Shown: positions 19,871-21,167 of the stretch, piece after piece
How the letters are laid out: every line of letters starts with the position of its first letter
Numbering within the stretch: position 1 is the first letter of the stretch
Source of the DNA: Pelomyxa schiedti
Lineage: Eukaryota > Evosea > Pelobiontida > Pelomyxidae
Reading direction: 5' to 3'
Length of the DNA stretch: 21,167 bases
Assembly: GCA_020536535.1 (NCBI GenBank)
Contig: JAHLWZ010000237.1
Coordinates: 18,775-39,941 of the forward strand
Translations under genes and position numbers: made by a program
Notes under the pieces: generated by a model
Told to the model about the DNA's origin: nothing
The model's database searches: none
What the model saw: only the letters and a program-made list of their open reading frames with translations

Positions 19871-20182
19871 CAGGGCACATCAGGGGAGAAGTGTACTCCA
19901 GGTGAGGCCATACTCGGGGGACACTGAAAGTGAAAACCTGAGGAACACGGAGCAGAGCTACACACCATTCTCCTGGGCAGTGTCAGTCCGGGGTACCTAT
20001 TATGTTTGAGTGGGGTGATGATGAAAAGGGAGAGGGGGATTTACCATGGTTCCAGTAGGACAAGGTGAAACAAGGAAAAGAAGAAACATACCAGAGGCCA
20101 AGCTGCTGGAAGTCAACGGGCTCTGATGCCAGCACTCTCCATGGGAGTGTTGAGTGTGGGAAAGGATCTAGAGATTGGAGGT

Positions 20183-20207
20183 GAGTACCCAGTAGACTGG
20201 GTAACTC
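20183..20207. repeat. Stem-loop GAGTACCCAG / CTGGGTAACTC
   Basis: Ten paired bases with one bulged A around a 4-nt TAGA loop. Confidence 0.75.
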
Positions 20208-20474
20208 CAAGCTGCACACGTTATCAAATGTGAGAAGTTGAAAAAGAAAAACAGAGTGAAAAGGTGTTAAGAAGGGATGTTGTAAATTGTGCAAGAGGGA
20301 ACAATGGATATCTAGGCTCCCAATTTGATGAGACAATAGAGAGGTTGCAAACTCTGGACATCCAAAAGGAGAAACACCTTTGGTTTCTCAGACAAGACCT
20401 CTCATATTGAATTCCTGAATTCCCACTCTCAGGCAGGGAATAGATTGGTTGCCTGTTGGGATGATCACCATAAT

Positions 20475-20486
20475 GTGATGCATCAC
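20475..20486. repeat. Perfect 12-bp palindrome GTGATGCATCAC
   Basis: Self-complementary, and flanked by ACCAT and ATGGT about 5 bases outside, which can extend it into an imperfect cruciform. Confidence 0.75.
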
Positions 20487-20755
20487 CCTGATGGTTCTAA
20501 ACAAACGGAAACAGCAAGAATCTTGGATGACTCCGAGAAATCCCTTGTGAGGGGGGTTTATTGCAAGACAGAAGGGTATATCCAACAACAGCACTGCCAC
20601 CACAAGAGGGCAGCAACACCTCTCACTCAGTCACAACACTTTTAAACATTATACCTCACAATTACAAACACAATGAAAGACAAACCCGGCTGCTGTCCCG
20701 CCATAGAGTTACCCCAAAAAACACTTTTAGCATGTTCCGCGCTTGTAGCACATTC

Positions 20756-20787
20756 TGGTGCAGCTGGCATTTATGCTAGCTGCACCA
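20756..20787. repeat. 14-bp stem-loop with a 4-nt loop
   Basis: TGGTGCAGCTGGCA and TGCTAGCTGCACCA pair at all 14 positions if one G-U pair is allowed (a mismatch in DNA); the loop is TTTA. The bases just outside (C and G) also pair. Confidence 0.85.
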
Positions 20788-21060
20788 GCAGATGCTAGCA
20801 GATCGTTTTCTTGTTTGCAGTGCTTTCTGGCTTTCTGCAGGAGATTGCAACAAAGCTGCCTGACCAGCTGCCCAAAAAACGCAGCACACAGTTTGCAGCA
20901 GAATGTGGTGCTGCTGCAGAAAAAAAGCAGGAAAAAAAGAAAAGCAGGAAAAGGAATATATAATAATAATTCCCGAAAAATTTGTATTAAATTCCCATCC
21001 AGATTAGGTACAGATGCTCTAATAATGAGGGGTTTTTTTTGGGTGAGATTAGACTTACCC

Positions 21061-21167
21061 TAAAAATCATTAATCAGCGTTTTCTCATCCATCTGGCAGA
21101 AATCGGCTTCACGCAACAGCTTTTGATAAATCGAAAGCTGGCGATAAAACAAAAGTTTCCGTTCTGG
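21061..21167 (-). other. Open frame of bacterial character running off the right edge
   Basis: Read on the minus strand from the edge this is one open frame (with FYRQLSIYQKLLREADF and CQMDEKTLINDF) ending in TAG at about 21061. Codon choice (CGT, CTG, GAA, ACG) and the lack of homopolymers differ from the rest of the window. I do not recognise the protein. It could be the end of a bacterial gene joined in assembly, a transferred gene, or an exon with TTTTAG at its acceptor. Confidence 0.4.

Larger units (their letters stand above)
18866..21060. other. About 2.2 kb without a recognised gene, rich in stem-loops
   Basis: Several short open frames occur on both strands, the longest about 117 codons, but none shows a family motif, a convincing splice chain or clear coding character. 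What is visible is a set of inverted repeats (listed separately) and homopolymer T and A runs. A stretch from about 20250 to 20650 has mixed composition more like coding sequence, but I could not build a supported model. Confidence 0.6.

Noticed and set aside
19983-20336. Minus-strand open frame of 117 codons
   Set aside because: Ser/Leu/Pro-rich without recognisable motif, and it spans a stem-loop; not enough to call a gene.
1-21167. CRISPR array, prokaryotic operon or integrated virus
   Set aside because: No direct repeats with regular spacers, no Shine-Dalgarno-led gene series and no capsid, polymerase, integrase or transposase motif was seen.

Overview
This is a eukaryotic nuclear genome window, probably from a unicellular protist. 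The evidence is six dense protein-coding genes cut by many very short introns (33 to about 110 nt, mostly 40-55), a spliceosomal SmD2 gene, intron-bearing tRNA-Tyr, two RS/low-complexity-rich proteins and no operon structure. Introns are AT-rich, with GTATGT/GTAAGT-like donors, CTAAC/CTGAC-like branch sites and CAG/TAG acceptors. An amoebozoan-like protist is my guess from the protein mix (Clu-like/TPR protein, kinase-RhoGAP fusion), but I cannot fix the species.

Left part, minus strand: 1-4353 holds a P5A-type ATPase (Spf1/ATP13A1 family, ER membrane-helix dislocase) whose C-terminus runs off the left edge. It is followed (reading leftwards) from about 9153 to 4520 by a large multi-exon gene with a low-complexity N-terminal exon, a Clu-like core and C-terminal TPRs.

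Middle: a shared 305-bp upstream region separates that gene from a plus-strand RING-finger gene (9459-10505), which converges on a minus-strand SmD2 core snRNP gene (10676-11336). SmD2 is divergent from the most striking gene here (11660-16177, plus, 21 exons, 1193 aa). That gene encodes an RS-rich N-terminus, a protein kinase domain in which every catalytic motif is degenerate, a PH domain and a RhoGAP domain with an intact arginine finger. A reticulon-domain protein (16346-17204, plus) follows.

Right part: a seven-gene tRNA array (17365-18865; Leu, Tyr with intron, Ser, Lys, Pro, Arg, Ser) on both strands, then about 2.2 kb with no convincing gene but with several clean stem-loops. The last about 100 bp look like bacterial coding sequence, suggesting an assembly junction or a transferred gene.

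The genes serve ER membrane biology (P5A ATPase, reticulon), Rho signalling, ubiquitination, splicing and translation. No functional cluster is implied beyond the tRNA array. Exon models were worked out by eye from frame continuity and family motifs, with all phases checked for SmD2, the RhoGAP gene, the reticulon gene and the RING gene.
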